Part shown: positions 8,015-17,311 of the stretch, in pieces
Layout: each line of letters opens with the position of its first letter
Numbering within the stretch: the stretch's first letter is position 1
Assembly: GCF_036416795.1 (NCBI RefSeq)
Contig: NZ_CP143867.1
Coordinates: 2,596,001-2,660,000, forward strand
DNA: 64,000 bases
Reading direction: 5' to 3'
Origin: Bacteroides sp. MSB163
GTDB taxonomy: Bacteria; Bacteroidota; Bacteroidia; Bacteroidales; Bacteroidaceae
The notes under the pieces: model-generated
The model's input: the letters and a program-made list of their open reading frames with translations, nothing else
What the model was told of the DNA's origin: nothing
Database searches by the model: none
Translations under genes and position numbers: made by a program

Positions 8015-10973
8015 AACTCGGGCAAGAGCTCTCGACTTATTGGGACGGCAACAAATTGCCGGTATCCCTACAGCTATTAACGAGCTTATAAAAAATGCAC
8101 ATGATGCGTATGCGGATAAATTCGATATCGATTTTCTCCGATGTAATAATCTGCTGGTATTACGTGATGACGGGCTCGGTATGACAAAAGAGGAATTTGA
8201 AACTCGTTGGCTTACGCTCGGGACCGAAAGTAAATTGGCAAATAAAAAAAGCAGTTTACCGCCTATTGACATATCAAAGCCAAGACGTCCTATCATGGGA
8301 GAAAAAGGCATAGGAAGATTGGCTATTGCATCAATAGGAAGTCAGGTTTTAATCGTATCGAAAGCAAAATTAAGATCTAAAGAATATGATATTGTTGTGG
8401 CTTTCATTAATTGGGAGATATTCGAGTTGCCGGGGATTAACTTGGAGGATATTGTTATTCCGGTAAGAGAATACTCTCATATGCCGAATGCAGCCGATAT
8501 TGACAGTATTAAAAATGAAGTAATACAATCCCTTGATAAATTAAATCAAAAAGAACTTATTGACGACAAGGATTTTGAAAAAATAAAAAGTTCTATCACG
8601 TCTTTTAAAGTTGACCCACACCAACTTTCTTTACAACTACAACAAGGATTTGAATTAACCAATGGCTGTGGTGGAACTCAATTTTTCATCTCCCCAGTTT
8701 ACGATACGATTATTTCCGATATAGAGGGAGACGGCAATTCGGACGAAGCTACAAAAATCGAGAAAATGTTGATGGGATTTCACAATACAATGACCCCCGA
8801 TCATCCTACTCCCGTCGTTGACATTTCATTTAGAGACTATAGGGCGAATGACGGTAGTTTTGTCAGCATCATAGATAAAGAACACTTTTTTACCACGGAA
8901 GAATTTGAATTGGCGGATCACCATTTTCAAGGGCAATTTGATGAGTTCGGACAATTCAAGGGATTAGTAAAAATATATGGAGAAAAAACATTTGATCACA
9001 TTGTAAATTGGCGGGATAACTATTATAGAGAAACCGAATGTGGTCCGTTTAAAATTAACTTGGCGTATTTACAAGGAGAATTGAAAAGTTCTCGTGTAGA
9101 TGTCGAAAATTATGCCAGGATTAAAGCCAAAGGAGATAAATTCGGAGGTTTATACATATATAGAGATAATATTCGAGTTCTACCGTATGGTGACTCCGAT
9201 TATGATTTTCTGGATATTGAAAAAAATCGTTCGAAACGAGCATCAACATATTTCTTTTCTTATCGACGAATGTTCGGTGCTATTGAAATAGCGGACCGAG
9301 AACACAGCGGTTTGGTAGAGAAAGCCGGACGCGAAGGTTTTATTGAAAATAAAGCATATCGCCAACTTCAAGCGATTTTAAAAAATTTCTTTGTACAACT
9401 TGCCGCTGATTTTTTCAGCGAAAAAAACAAAACGGCACAATCGGAATTCTTCAATCAGAAGAAAGACGAGTTCAATGCGTACCATAACGCACTTGAACGT
9501 CGGGATAAATTGGCCAAATCGAAAAAGGAGAGATTTGCTCGTGAGCTCGATATCTTTTTTGCCGGTTTAACGGAACATAAATTCGAAAACGAACTGGAAG
9601 AATTACTTACGAATTTTAGGAACGATTTACATTCGGTTTTATACATTAACGATGCGGATGAAGCAAGCCAGAAGATAATAGATCTGGAATTTGCCATGAG
9701 ACAAAAAGTTTCCGATTACAGAAAAAGAATATCGGTGACAAGTCCTAAAGGATTTGCAATGTCAAAATCAATGAGAACGGATTTTGACACGTACCTTAAT
9801 GAGTTTAAAATTCTGGAACAAACGGTATTTAAAAATATCAATGAAAATATCGATCAGCTAATCGATGATTATACGGCACAGTTGAATCTGGAAATAAGTA
9901 AGCGAAAGCGGTTGGAGCAAGCGGTGGAACTGATTTCAGCCGAAGCTCTGTCACTTAATAAGAAGAAGAAAAGCGAAACCAATGATGTTGTTTCCGATGT
10001 TTCTCGCAAAATTAAGGATCTTACGAATGAACTGATAATCGATTTGGATAATCAAATACGAAGCGTAAAGAATCAATTCAAATTATTGGCAACCGATAAA
10101 GCCGATAACTTTGATTTGGTAACGGAACGCAAGAGAATGGAAGCAGAAATAGAATCCATAAGCAGTCGAAATACGGATGTTATGGAACGCATAATTCGAC
10201 AATTTGAAAGTTTCTATGTCGAAAAAAACGAAGACGGTCAAATAATTACAAATGACCAAATAGCGGAAGCCGCTTCGGAAGAGTTAGAGGAATTGCGGGA
10301 ACGATTGCAATCGGACGTTGAATTAAGCCAATTAGGATTGGCTGTCGGAATATTGCACCATGAATTCAACGGTACGGTTAATTCGATTCGACATAGTCTG
10401 AAAGATTTAAAAGCATGGTCGGATGTAGATATCAAATTGGAAGGAATATATAAAAACATCAAGGTAAATTTCGAACATTTGGACGGCTATTTAAATTTGT
10501 TTACCCCGTTAAATCGACGATTGAATCGACGTCGGGAAGACATATCTTTATTGGATATTAAAACATTTTTAATAGATTTGTTCAAATCCCGTCTTGAACG
10601 ACACAATATAGCTTTTAAACATACTAACGGGTTTGCAGGTCGAAAAATACACGGATTTCGTTCTACATTCTATCCTGTATTTGTGAATATCATTGATAAT
10701 GCCATTTATTGGTTAAAACAAAGTGATGTTCCTGAAAAAGTTATTCGGTTGCATGCGGATGATACGGGAATATACATTTCCAATAACGGTATTGAAATAA
10801 AACCCCAAGATAAGGAACGAATCTTTGAATTAAGATTTTCCAGAAAGCCCAATGGAAGAGGATTGGGGTTGAGTATCAGTAAAGAGGTTTTGAATGCAGA
10901 GAACTATGATATATTTGTGGCACAACCTAAGGAAGGCTCTACAGTTACTTTTAAAATTCAAAAAATGCAATAA
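8001..10973 (+). CDS. Hsp90/MORC-like ATPase fused to a histidine-kinase module
   Basis: 990 residues with two GHKL ATP sites. The N-terminal site looks Hsp90/MutL/MORC-like: Glu28 and Asn32 in INELIKNAHDAY, DDGLGM near 52-57, then GEKGIGRLA. A long coiled-coil middle (about 460-770, rich in Lys/Glu) leads to an H-box LHHEFNG with His786-His787-Glu788, an N-box NIIDNA near 895-902 and a G2-like RGLGLSISKEVL near the end. This is a full histidine-kinase-type module. MORC/MutL-like ATPases in restriction-modification neighbourhoods are known (Iyer, Abhiman and Aravind 2008). It probably senses DNA or phage and signals to the receiver-like protein encoded 4 nt downstream. Confidence 0.85.
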   Translation: MAQFKTRARALDLLGRQQIAGIPTAINELIKNAHDAYADKFDIDFLRCNNLLVLRDDGLGMTKEEFETRWLTLGTESKLANKKSSLPPIDISKPRRPIMGEKGIGRLAIASIGSQVLIVSKAKLRSKEYDIVVAFINWEIFELPGINLEDIVIPVREYSHMPNAADIDSIKNEVIQSLDKLNQKELIDDKDFEKIKSSITSFKVDPHQLSLQLQQGFELTNGCGGTQFFISPVYDTIISDIEGDGNSDEATKIEKMLMGFHNTMTPDHPTPVVDISFRDYRANDGSFVSIIDKEHFFTTEEFELADHHFQGQFDEFGQFKGLVKIYGEKTFDHIVNWRDNYYRETECGPFKINLAYLQGELKSSRVDVENYARIKAKGDKFGGLYIYRDNIRVLPYGDSDYDFLDIEKNRSKRASTYFFSYRRMFGAIEIADREHSGLVEKAGREGFIENKAYRQLQAILKNFFVQLAADFFSEKNKTAQSEFFNQKKDEFNAYHNALERRDKLAKSKKERFARELDIFFAGLTEHKFENELEELLTNFRNDLHSVLYINDADEASQKIIDLEFAMRQKVSDYRKRISVTSPKGFAMSKSMRTDFDTYLNEFKILEQTVFKNINENIDQLIDDYTAQLNLEISKRKRLEQAVELISAEALSLNKKKKSETNDVVSDVSRKIKDLTNELIIDLDNQIRSVKNQFKLLATDKADNFDLVTERKRMEAEIESISSRNTDVMERIIRQFESFYVEKNEDGQIITNDQIAEAASEELEELRERLQSDVELSQLGLAVGILHHEFNGTVNSIRHSLKDLKAWSDVDIKLEGIYKNIKVNFEHLDGYLNLFTPLNRRLNRRREDISLLDIKTFLIDLFKSRLERHNIAFKHTNGFAGRKIHGFRSTFYPVFVNIIDNAIYWLKQSDVPEKVIRLHADDTGIYISNNGIEIKPQDKERIFELRFSRKPNGRGLGLSISKEVLNAENYDIFVAQPKEGSTVTFKIQKMQ

Positions 10974-10977
10974 AAAT

Positions 10978-12516
10978 ATGGCAGACAGATTTATTGAGCA
11001 ATCGAAAGAAATTGCAAACAACTTTATACAAAATATTGTTTTTATTGATGACAAAGCATATAAGAATGATATGACTAACAATGCATTTAGCGCATTAGAT
11101 GTATCGAATGTATTTGCACAATCTGGAAAAATCTGTGCTGTATATGCACCCAAATCCATTTCTGATGTTAATAGTTACAATACTATACTAAATAAAGCAG
11201 ATGTTGTCATTTTAGATTGGTATTTAGATATAGAAAAGGAGGAGAACCAAGTTGAAGATCCCGATGCAGATGCAGATAATGACGATCCGCGCGGAGAGTT
11301 TACATTAAAATTGATATCTGATTTATTATCACAAACTGGGATGTTGAAACTGTTAATTGTGTATACTGGAGAAACGGATTTATTTGAAATTACGAACAGT
11401 ATATATCAGAAAGTGGATCAGCATTCTTTTCATAAAGGAGATTGCGTTATTCAATCTTTAAATTCTAAGATATTAGTTAGAGCTAAAAAACAAAATTCGG
11501 AAACTCAATTTGCACATAATCCGGAATTGAAAGATAAAATAGTATCGTATGAAAGCCTTCCGACTTTGATTGTTGAAGAATTTGCAGACATGACCAACGG
11601 TTTGTTATCGAATTTTGCTTTATCTTCAATATCGGCAATAAGGAATAATACATCCAGAATGTTAAGCGTCTTTTCTCCCAAATTAGATCCGGCATATCTC
11701 GGGCACAAAATATTATTGGAAAACACATTCGAATCCAAGCAACTATTAATAAAATTATTTGGCGAAGCTATTTCGGAATTATTGGAGACAACAGATATTG
11801 ATACAAAGGATTGGGTTGATAACTGGATTGAAAACCGTATTACAGACGAAACGATAAGTATAAATGGAGTGTCTATTGGCAAATCGAAAGACCTTTTAAA
11901 AAAAATGTTTAGTTCCGAGCAACCTCGACTTAAAGATAAATATACAGAAGCTTCAGGAAAAGATATGTCAAATAAAGACGAGGGGAAATTACAATCGCAT
12001 ACCATAGAGTTATTTGCATATGATGGTATCGATGTGAATAAATCGAATGTAGATTTTGCCATTTTGACGCATCATAAAAATATATTTCAACCTGCTATTG
12101 GGGCTCCGATATTAACACTTGGAACAGTTATAAAATCTGTAGACAAGTATTATGTTTGTATTCAACAAAGATGCGATTCGGTGAGAATTAAGGAGGAAAG
12201 ACGATTCTTATTTTTACCTTTAGAAGAAAAAGGCGAATATCCGTTAATTGTGAATAATGAATTGAAATTATTTCCAAATAAATCTTCATTTGCAATAAAA
12301 ACAGTGAAATTCAAGCCAAAAGAAGGTGCTACAATTATTCAAGCATCAAAAAAGGAGGACAAATATGTATTCTATTCTTCCTATGGAGAAACTTATGAGT
12401 GGGTGGTAGACTTAAAAGAAATGCAAGCACAACGTATTTTAAACAGTTACTGTGCACAACTGTCTCGCGTAGGATTGAATGAATCCGAATGGTTAAGACT
12501 TATCGCAAAGCAATAA
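10978..12516 (+). CDS. Receiver-like protein of the MORC/methyltransferase system
   Basis: 512 residues. The N-terminus resembles a divergent response-regulator receiver: acidic pair Asp24-Asp25 in VFIDDKAY and a candidate phospho-acceptor Asp80 in VVILDWYLD, with an acidic insertion (DPDADADNDD) following. The rest (about 150-512) has no domain I recognise. It lacks a recognisable DNA-binding output domain. Receiver-like proteins next to Hsp90-like ATPases are known as a family (Pfam Response_reg_2, from memory). The ATG at 10978 is favoured because earlier in-frame codons overlap the kinase gene. It is the likely partner of the kinase-like ATPase and possibly the effector. Confidence 0.75.
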   Translation: MADRFIEQSKEIANNFIQNIVFIDDKAYKNDMTNNAFSALDVSNVFAQSGKICAVYAPKSISDVNSYNTILNKADVVILDWYLDIEKEENQVEDPDADADNDDPRGEFTLKLISDLLSQTGMLKLLIVYTGETDLFEITNSIYQKVDQHSFHKGDCVIQSLNSKILVRAKKQNSETQFAHNPELKDKIVSYESLPTLIVEEFADMTNGLLSNFALSSISAIRNNTSRMLSVFSPKLDPAYLGHKILLENTFESKQLLIKLFGEAISELLETTDIDTKDWVDNWIENRITDETISINGVSIGKSKDLLKKMFSSEQPRLKDKYTEASGKDMSNKDEGKLQSHTIELFAYDGIDVNKSNVDFAILTHHKNIFQPAIGAPILTLGTVIKSVDKYYVCIQQRCDSVRIKEERRFLFLPLEEKGEYPLIVNNELKLFPNKSSFAIKTVKFKPKEGATIIQASKKEDKYVFYSSYGETYEWVVDLKEMQAQRILNSYCAQLSRVGLNESEWLRLIAKQ

Positions 12517-12524
12517 TATAGGCT

Positions 12525-12941
12525 ATGTCAGATATTTTTTCTCAAACTAAAAGATCGGATATAATGTCAAAAATATCAAGTAAAGACACTAAACCGGAAA
12601 TTTTAGTTCGTAAGTTCTTATTTTCAAAAGGATTCAGATATCGTATTAATGTCAAAACATTGCCGGGTAAACCTGATATAGTTTTGCCTAAATATAAAAC
12701 AATAATATTTGTGAACGGATGTTTTTGGCATGGGCATAATTGCAAAAGGGGAAAATTACCATCCTCAAATACAGATTTCTGGAAGGAAAAAATATCAAAC
12801 AACAAATCGCGAGATGCCAAAAATTCCGATTTACTTGTAAAACTCGGCTGGAAAGTTATAATTATATGGCAATGTGAAATTAGTAAGATTGATAATAGGA
12901 CAAAAATACTTAATAAGCTACTGGAGGATATTAAACAATAA
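12525..12941 (+). CDS. vsr: Vsr-type very short patch repair endonuclease
   Basis: 138 residues, the usual size for Vsr. The N-terminus DIFSQTKRSDIMSKISSKDT, the active-site region with PGKPDIVLPKYK (catalytic Asp) and the zinc/mismatch motif FVNGCFWHGHNC are all present, as is the closing GWKVIIIWQCEI. Vsr nicks next to T:G mismatches made by deamination of 5-methylcytosine. In this operon it can protect the methyltransferase target sites, or it may be recruited as the nuclease of the defence system, since no separate restriction enzyme is present. It starts 8 nt after the receiver-like gene. Confidence 0.92.
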   Translation: MSDIFSQTKRSDIMSKISSKDTKPEILVRKFLFSKGFRYRINVKTLPGKPDIVLPKYKTIIFVNGCFWHGHNCKRGKLPSSNTDFWKEKISNNKSRDAKNSDLLVKLGWKVIIIWQCEISKIDNRTKILNKLLEDIKQ

Positions 12942-13454
12942 TAATCACGAGATATTAAATCTAAAATATAAATGCATTAATCGGGAAAATATAGAAAAAC
13001 TTATTCTATAATTCCGATTTTTGTCTTATCGTTGCGTTTGAAGAGTTCTTTGAAGGTTACGCAACGTACAGAAAAATAATGCAGCAGATAACTAACTTAA
13101 TCGTAACCTATTACTATTATGAGTAATAAACTTATGCTCATTTCCAACAAATTACACTCTTTTCGTAACTTCTTACCACGGCTTTTTCATTTAAGAAATA
13201 TTGTTCATCGCTTGTAATTGTAGTAAAAATGCTTATATTCGTGCACAGCGATGCGGAAGCACCGCCTTAGGTGTTTCTTCTTATCGTTCATTTTTATTTT
13301 TTTTATAGGCGGAATTCAATAGAATATGATGTTGATATTGTCTTCCGCCTTTGTTTTTGCAATAGCAAAAATATGATTTATTTCGTTGATATACAACTTT
13401 TTATACGCAATATTACTAAAAAAGAAACACCTTGACTGTCTTCGTGGCAGCATC

Positions 13455-14585
13455 ATGACTCATTTGAGAAAATTTGTATCCTCAGTCCCTGAATACCGCA
13501 GAACAAGCAGAGGAAACTTCAAACACAAACTTGAAGATATACTCATGCTCGTAATATTGGGCAGACTCAGCAAGTGTATTACCAGAGCTGAAATACTTCA
13601 ATTTGGCAAACGTCACTTGAAACGCCTGCAGTCGAAAGGGTTATTTCCGTATGGGTTACCCTCAGAAGCTACGCTCTGCCGTGTGTTTCAAAGCATCGAC
13701 GATGAAAAGATGGCTGATCGAATGTCTGCTTTTGCAGAGGTTTTCCGCAAGGAAATATCCGCTTCGGCAACTGACATCATTTGTATTGTTGGCAAGGCCA
13801 TGCGAGGTACCTTGTACGACAACGGACGCAACCCTAATATCGTCTCTGCATATTCACTCCGTTCCAGCTTTACTTTGGCTACTGATGTTTGCAAAGAGAA
13901 AAGTAATGAAATCAAATCCGTGCCCCGACTATTGGATAAACTAGATGTGTCAGGATGTGTCGTCACAGCAGATGCCATGTCATGCCAAAAGGGGATAATA
14001 GACAAGATTAGAGGTAAAGGAGGCGACTTCGTGATCGAACTCAAGGCGAATCAAAGATCTTTGCGCTATGGGCTTGAAGACTCTATAAAAGCCACCACCC
14101 CAACTGATATCTACAAGGAAGGTCCATACTTGGAACACGGCAGGATTGAGTCAAGGGTATGCCGTATATTCCGTGGGGAAGAACTGATTGCCGACAGGGA
14201 GAAATGGAATGGAAATTTGACAGTTATAGAAATACTCACATCTACGGAGAAAAAGTCTGATGGCAGAAGTACGTCTGAACAGCGACTGTATATTTCAAGC
14301 CTGGATAGCAGTGCAGAGCGGCTTAGTCAGATAACCAAACAGCATTGGGCTATTGAAAGCATGCACTGGGATCTTGACCGCAACCTCCGCCAGGACAGCA
14401 TAAAGCGTAAGGCTGAACGAGCGGCTAGGAACCTGGATACAATTCAAAGGATGGTGTTGGCACTGATTGCCGTTTGGAAGAACAGAAGGAAAAAAATATC
14501 AGATAAGCAAAAGGGAACGGCGCAGATAATAAGGGAGCTGGCGGTAAGCTTCACTAACGTGTTGCATTTTCTGGCTCAAAAATGA
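13455..14585 (+). CDS. ISAs1-family DDE transposase
   Basis: 376 residues from the ATG at 13455, which gives MTHLRKFVSSVPEYRR; an upstream frame from 13386 is less likely. An N-terminal DDE_Tnp_1-associated domain is followed by the catalytic core, including VVTADAMSCQKGI (Asp), DFVIELKANQ and the late Glu region HWAIESMHWDLD. It is the only gene of the insertion sequence and looks complete. It ends at TGA, followed 57 nt later by a stem-loop likely to terminate transcription. Confidence 0.92.
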   Translation: MTHLRKFVSSVPEYRRTSRGNFKHKLEDILMLVILGRLSKCITRAEILQFGKRHLKRLQSKGLFPYGLPSEATLCRVFQSIDDEKMADRMSAFAEVFRKEISASATDIICIVGKAMRGTLYDNGRNPNIVSAYSLRSSFTLATDVCKEKSNEIKSVPRLLDKLDVSGCVVTADAMSCQKGIIDKIRGKGGDFVIELKANQRSLRYGLEDSIKATTPTDIYKEGPYLEHGRIESRVCRIFRGEELIADREKWNGNLTVIEILTSTEKKSDGRSTSEQRLYISSLDSSAERLSQITKQHWAIESMHWDLDRNLRQDSIKRKAERAARNLDTIQRMVLALIAVWKNRRKKISDKQKGTAQIIRELAVSFTNVLHFLAQK

Positions 14586-14642
14586 GAAAAATTCAGATTT
14601 GATATATTCGTAACGCATTGATTACCAATAATGGTATTTCCG

Positions 14643-14663
14643 CCCATGCCGCATTGGCATGGG
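14643..14663 (+). terminator. Stem-loop after the transposase
   Basis: CCCATGCC, loop GCATT, GGCATGGG. A perfect 8-bp stem inside the IS, downstream of the transposase stop. No long T tract follows, so it could instead block read-in transcription. Confidence 0.5.
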
Positions 14664-14718
14664 TATGGGAATGGTACGCCCAATTCAAAGCTTAAATGAA
14701 AAAGCCGTGACTTCTTAC

Positions 14719-15124
14719 GACTACAGACAAAAATACAAATAAAAATACAACGGCTTGTCAAATTGGATAAAAAACGTCTATATCGCAAATCTTAATTCCC
14801 TGTATCGCAAAGACAACATTAACTTATTCTTCTGATTATCAATCATAATAATATTCAAAATAGATACTCTACATTTTTCTTTTTGGGGATCTTCTTCAAA
14901 TTTGGCGGTATCCCCCTCCTGATCCGCTTCTCTTTTGGGGATATAATGATACTAGATAACAGGCGGAACACCTTTAAATCCCCTGTCATGTATTATATTA
15001 TCATGGATAGCCAGTTTTTGTTATCGCGGAGGGGCGGTGAAAAGAAAAAATGATTGCGGAAGGAGGCCGTGAAACCAGTCTCCGGAAAACAGGATACGAC
15101 GGAGATCAGATACTGTGAAAAAAG
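14719..15124. other. 406-bp stretch with no recognised gene
   Basis: AT-rich between the IS target duplication and the terminator of the amidoligase operon. A short open frame rich in Lys begins near 15054 but does not resemble any family. A pair TTTTTGGGGAT/TCTTTTGGGGATAT occurs near 14879 and 14931, of unknown meaning. Confidence 0.35.
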
Positions 15125-15161
15125 AAAAAAATCCCCACCGGAGATGAATGAACCGGCAGGG
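15125..15161 (-). terminator. Terminator of the amidoligase pair (element 1)
   Basis: On the minus strand a stem of CCCTGCCGG against CCGGTGGGG (with G-T pairs) is followed by seven T. It lies just after the small gene at 15189-15422. The same arrangement occurs at 59351-59385. Confidence 0.75.
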
Positions 15162-15188
15162 AACGTAACAATAAAGGAACGGGCTCTC

Positions 15189-15422
15189 TCAACCCTTGAT
15201 GTAACCGTACTTTTTCAGGTCGTCCATGAAATGCTCCGGCGTGTCGGTCCTCACCGTCACCCCGTGCAGTTCATGGTAACGGTTGGAGAAATTCACCATG
15301 TACTCCTTATCGGTGCACCCGCTGTCAAACCAGCTGCCCTCACGCAGGAGACGTACAAACTCGGAAGGGTCGGAGGCGGTAATCCTGCCGCCATCCGCCA
15401 AAATATACATATGCCTGTTCAT
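15189..15422 (-). CDS. Small partner protein of the amidoligase (element 1)
   Basis: 77 residues, function unknown. It is a close relative of the protein at 59410-59643, sharing blocks such as LADGGRI/LLDGGRIAAS, VRLLREGSWFDS, CTDKEYM/CTDGEYM and GVTVRTDTPEHFM/GVTVSTDTPEGFM. There is no signal peptide or membrane segment, and many acidic and aromatic residues. Its ATG overlaps the amidoligase stop (ATGA), so the two are translationally coupled. The pairing is conserved in both elements, suggesting a substrate, an inhibitor or an accessory subunit of the ligase. Confidence 0.8.
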   Translation of the reverse strand: MNRHMYILADGGRITASDPSEFVRLLREGSWFDSGCTDKEYMVNFSNRYHELHGVTVRTDTPEHFMDDLKKYGYIKG

Positions 15423-16348
15423 GCCGATAATTTTTTAGTTCTCAGTTTATAATATAGTTTCTGTTCACCATCCAGGAAGGGGATGTCCTGGAGCGCGGTG
15501 GCCGCAGGCACCTGCCCCTTTGTGGCAAAGGTAACCAATTTGTGGAGAAACAGCACCCAGTTACGCATTTTTGTGAAGTTGGTCGTTCCCGAATGCTGGC
15601 GGAACTCGACCGTCTTGTGCCGTGAGTAGGCCTCGAGATTCACCTTATGGTAACGGTTGCCGATCCTGCTTTTCAGATCGTCCACCGTCCGGGCGGAACG
15701 TATCATCCCGTCAGAGACATGGCCCAGTCCACGGCAATAGTAGTTATCCCTGCGGGATGCCGGCATGAACTTGTCGATGACCGGTTCCAGATGTTTGTAA
15801 CTCAGGGCCAGGTTACGCCAGGTCTCCATGCTGAAACCGGCGGCATCGATATGCACGTGAAGCCCGCAGCTCCCGTTCACTTTCATGTCACACAGGTCGA
15901 GCACCCAGCAGACCTTCTCCAGCTCCCGCAACCCTGCTTCGCCGACAAGGATCGGACTGACCAGCTCGAAGGTGTCGTTTCCGTTTATACTGCTGTCCGT
16001 CACGAGTTTCCAATGCGGACGGGTGGTATGGTTGTAACTTTCCACCGTAACCTCGATATCGGCCTCCCTGAGCTCGCGTGCGAGCCGTTCACGGGAGCAG
16101 TTGTAAGCCTCGATCTCGATACCGAACTTGCGGTTGAAAGTGTAATCCGGTGCGGCTGCCAACGGTTGAACGTTCGGACCGCCCTCACGTTCCCTCATCC
16201 GGCGCAGGGCATTCACTACAAAGCCGTAGTTTCCGTTGGTCACCATTCTCGCGATTTCCGCACGGGGAACACCCAGAAGATACAGTTGCCGGATCTTGCT
16301 CGTCTTTGTCGTTTCTTGTACTAAAATGTTTCTGATTTGCTCGTTCAT
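15419..16348 (-). CDS. Amidoligase-family protein (element 1)
   Basis: 309 residues. A helical N-terminus (MNEQIRNILVQETTKTSKIRQLYLLG, split after the first 20 in families) containing an HTH-like segment is followed by the amidoligase fold (about 70-280). Motifs include FGIEIEAYNCSRE, TDSSINGNDTFELVSPIL, GSCGLHVHIDAA and TVEFRQHSGTTNF, the last carrying the E-R-H set typical of this COOH-NH2 ligase group (Pfam PF12224, by recognition). Reaction and substrate are unknown. It is strongly similar to 59640-60590. It lies downstream of ParA here but upstream of ParA in element 2. Stop TGA overlaps the next start. Confidence 0.85.
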   Translation of the reverse strand: MNEQIRNILVQETTKTSKIRQLYLLGVPRAEIARMVTNGNYGFVVNALRRMREREGGPNVQPLAAAPDYTFNRKFGIEIEAYNCSRERLARELREADIEVTVESYNHTTRPHWKLVTDSSINGNDTFELVSPILVGEAGLRELEKVCWVLDLCDMKVNGSCGLHVHIDAAGFSMETWRNLALSYKHLEPVIDKFMPASRRDNYYCRGLGHVSDGMIRSARTVDDLKSRIGNRYHKVNLEAYSRHKTVEFRQHSGTTNFTKMRNWVLFLHKLVTFATKGQVPAATALQDIPFLDGEQKLYYKLRTKKLSA

Positions 16349-16420
16349 TACTTGTTTCCTCCTTTATTTTTCGCTTTACTAAAGTAATGCTTTTACAGGA
16401 GAAGTCGTAATTATAAGAAC

Positions 16421-16480
16421 CTTATTATCATGCCATTAGCTTACTTTATCTTAGGCTAAAACTTCTTATTTAAGGTGTCT
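16421..16480 (-). promoter_or_regulatory. Conserved upstream region of the amidoligase genes
   Basis: This block shares CTTATTATCA, ATTAGCTTA, CTTAGGCTAAAA and GTGTCT, in order and at similar spacing, with 60660-60716. In both elements it starts about 70 bp upstream of the amidoligase ATG. It contains the palindrome-like TTAG-CTTAGGCTAA. The conservation across otherwise diverged DNA argues for a promoter/operator. Confidence 0.6.
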
Positions 16481-16495
16481 ATACCCTGACATCCG

Positions 16496-17284
16496 CTACC
16501 GGTCGGTATCGGATTCCTCCAGGCCGATGGTACGGCATATCTCCTCCACCAGTTCAGGAAGGCCGGAGCTTTTCTCCTGACGGGGATCGGGTGGAAACAG
16601 CGTGGAGCGGAAGACACCCTTGCAGACAGGGGCCGCCTCCCTGTTGTAGCGGAGGGTGTTCGGAATGTGTGAGGACAGCAGCCGCAGCCCCATCTTGTCG
16701 ATGACCCGGTTCCAGGCGTCATACAAATCCTTCCGCCCCCGCCTGTCCACCATGTTCCAGAACAGCCAGGTCCCTTTCAGGTTGCAGTTCTTCCTGGAGA
16801 CCAACTCCTCTTCCAGAGCCTTGGTAAACTGCAGGGAACTCTGCATGACGATGTTGTCCGCCTTGATCGGGATGAAAATGTAGTCCATCGCAGCAACAGT
16901 ATAGACCACCCCCTCGCTGCGGAGCGTTCCGGGAAGGTCGAAAAGCACGATATCGAAAGTTTCCCCCTTTTCGTCCATATAACGACGCAGGTCCTCCACC
17001 GCCTTTTCCGGATCGCTTTTGATGACCGGATAGGCAAGCTTCCGGATTCTCTCGTGCTGCCGGTAAAGGCTCACCTTCAGGTCGTCATTTTTCATGACAC
17101 TCTCCATGTCCCTCTCACGCATCAGGGCGATGCTGTGCTGCGGGTAGTCACAGTCCACAACCGCCACACGCAGGCCTTTGCGGTAATGCAGCACACTGGC
17201 CAGCAGTACCGTAAAGACGGATTTTCCCACGCCACCCTTCTGGCTGGCGACGGCAACCAACAACTCTTTTTCTTTTTTCATCAT
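16496..17284 (-). CDS. traA: ParA-family ATPase, TraA of element 1
   Basis: 262 residues. Deviant Walker A KGGVGKS in ASQKGGVGKSVF, Walker A' DCDYPQHSI and Walker B VLFDLPGT mark a ParA/MinD-type ATPase. In Bacteroidales conjugative elements it is named TraA and starts the transfer operon. It is highly similar to 58405-59184. ParA proteins move or partition DNA together with a centromere-binding partner. The two DUF3408 proteins encoded directly upstream and the GTCA array ahead of them are candidates for the partner and the site. ATG-ATG start; the second Met is also possible. Confidence 0.9.
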   Translation of the reverse strand: MMKKEKELLVAVASQKGGVGKSVFTVLLASVLHYRKGLRVAVVDCDYPQHSIALMRERDMESVMKNDDLKVSLYRQHERIRKLAYPVIKSDPEKAVEDLRRYMDEKGETFDIVLFDLPGTLRSEGVVYTVAAMDYIFIPIKADNIVMQSSLQFTKALEEELVSRKNCNLKGTWLFWNMVDRRGRKDLYDAWNRVIDKMGLRLLSSHIPNTLRYNREAAPVCKGVFRSTLFPPDPRQEKSSGLPELVEEICRTIGLEESDTDR

Positions 17285-17311
17285 ACTTCTTGCATTAAAT
17301 GTTAAACACTA

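Larger units (their letters stand above)
13177..14709 (+). mobile_element. Intact ISAs1-family insertion sequence
   Basis: Boundaries are exact. The left terminal repeat CACGGCTTTTTCATTTAAG (13177-13195) is the perfect complement of 14691-14709. The element is flanked by a 9-bp target duplication ACTTCTTAC at 13168-13176 and 14710-14718. It is 1533 bp with one transposase gene. The perfect ends and duplication point to a recent insertion downstream of the vsr gene. Confidence 0.93.
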
